This document shows, piece by piece, positions 59,048-64,000 of a stretch of DNA of 64,000 bases. The first letter of the stretch is position 1. Each line of letters opens with the position of its first letter. A program made the position numbers and the translations under genes. The stretch is from Amorphochlora amoebiformis (lineage: Eukaryota; Cercozoa; Chlorarachniophyceae): positions 186,001 through 250,000 of the forward strand of contig BAAHQB010000238.1 in assembly GCA_054601695.1 (NCBI GenBank), read 5' to 3'. Under the pieces are notes generated by a model. It did not search any database, was not told the origin of the DNA, and saw only the letters and a program-made list of their open reading frames with translations.

Positions 59048-59303
59048 TATTTTCCCAACCTTGATAAATACTAAATGTTCTTTAAGCCATATTCTTCCAG
59101 AGAAAACTGCTTTCTTATACGAATAACTTGGTTCACCGGCGACTTCGTTCGATATCATGGGGTTCAAGCTTTTTAGGACCGAACGAACTGGCACGAATGA
59201 CCCTGGGAAACCGGAGCTCATAGTCCACTGGATTGTTACGGGTTGGTTGTGTTGTTGTGTTTGAAATAGGGATAGGGGATGGATTTCGAGATAGATTCCT
59301 ACA
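59048..59303 (-). CDS. Terminal exon of an unknown minus-strand gene
   Basis: Open from a possible acceptor (tatgtag) to TAG at about 59048, roughly 85 codons. It contains PVTIQWTMSSGFPGSFVPV, SLNPMISNEVAGEPSYSYKK and a final WLKEHLVFIKVGKI. Upstream sequence on this strand is AT array, as expected of an intron here. A second minus frame is open for about 60 codons, so certainty is limited. Confidence 0.45.
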
Positions 59304-59310
59304 TATACAT

Positions 59311-59360
<50 letters not shown>

Positions 59361-59414
59361 CAATATATATATATATATATATATATGTGTTTTATGTGTG
59401 TACATATATATATG

Positions 59415-59450
<36 letters not shown>

Positions 59451-59603
59451 TTGAATGTGTGTGTATGTATATACATACGTAAAATATGTTTATCAAGTAA
59501 ACCATGTAACTTTTGAAAATGTGTAGGTTTGTTGAATAGTTTGTTTAATTACGCACACACACATACATGTGCATATGTATTTATAAACATATATAAATAC
59601 GTA

Positions 59604-59634
<31 letters not shown>

Positions 59635-59744
59635 ACATATACATATATATATATATACATATATGTATAAATAAACAAACTTATGTTTTCATATAATATA
59701 CATGTAAATAAATATATATATATATATATATTTCTATATATATA

Positions 59745-59793
<49 letters not shown>

Positions 59794-59887
59794 CAGTATA
59801 CATTAATCTTATATCCATAAGTCATAGCAAAATATACCATGCGTAAGAACACACATACGTATAAATATTAAACATGTATTTTTTCAG

Positions 59888-63668
<3,781 letters not shown>

Positions 63669-63844
63669 AAAAAAAAAGCGCAGCACAATAGTGTGTTCTC
63701 AACGCATTTATTTATCAGAACTCAATTCTGTATTTGAATATGTTATATATCAATATATATATATATATACATATTGATATATACATATATATTTATGTGT
63801 ATGTATATATGTATAAATAATATTCATTTATATTATATATGTAC

Positions 63845-63885
<41 letters not shown>

Positions 63886-63932
63886 ACATACATACATATA
63901 TATATATATTGTAGATATGTTAAACATCACAC

Positions 63933-63965
63933 TTGTTCATCGGAAACTTTCTTCTCTTCCGCCAT
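63933..63965 (-). CDS. Possible first coding exon MAEEKKVSDEQ of a minus-strand gene
   Basis: ATG at 63965 opens eleven codons ending at a gtgtga donor. The initiator context is purine-rich, and Lys/Glu composition is typical of an N-terminus. The sequence before the ATG is 'gtag', so an internal exon is also possible. Its continuation to lower coordinates would lie antisense to the ELO-like exons. Confidence 0.3.
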
Positions 63966-64000
63966 CTACATTTTACCATCTATACACAAACATATATATA

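Overview
This is nuclear DNA of a eukaryote, almost certainly unicellular. The evidence is many very short exons with GT..AG borders, (AT)n microsatellite arrays filling most introns, and TTAGGG-type telomeric hexamers scattered inside genes. I could not assign a lineage. All gene models here were built by eye from splice sites, codon phase and protein motifs; no database search was possible.

Layout. (1) 1,019-4,433 (+): the 3' end of an unrecognised gene, five exons in consistent phase. (2) 4,434-about 6,160: intergenic, free of AT arrays. (3) About 11,273-23,362 (-): one gene, possibly more, split into many 40-210 bp exons. It has a recognisable CUE-type ubiquitin-binding domain at 22,342-22,554. 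(4) 22,570-24,120: array-free head-to-head spacer. (5) 24,121-52,860 (+): the centrepiece, a class I phosphatidylinositol 3-kinase gene of about 58 exons, 28.7 kb long with about 4 kb of coding sequence. Its domains run in canonical order: novel N-terminal extension, RBD, C2, helical, kinase. (6) 52,861-54,837: tail-to-tail spacer, array-free beyond about 53,920. (7) 54,838-58,141 (-): a complete nine-exon gene for a secreted protein of about 619 residues with no recognised family, including introns of only 28 and 33 nt. (8) 58,150-64,000: gene fragments, including a (+) multi-exon membrane protein resembling an ELO fatty-acid elongase in motif order.

What stands out. First, exon-intron junctions have been copied repeatedly, each copy separated from the next by an AT array; this is seen at ten or more exons on both strands. 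Second, telomeric hexamers lie inside introns with the C-rich strand in the coding sense almost every time, and one array appears to be translated as twelve Asn-Pro repeats in a C2 loop of the PI3-kinase. Third, a composite repeat made of telomeric hexamers followed by a roughly 70 bp conserved element occurs at five sites. Fourth, a 165 bp inverted copy of a membrane-protein exon sits in a PI3-kinase intron. AT arrays are concentrated in introns and scarce in spacers, so they behave as intron-associated elements rather than general low-complexity background.
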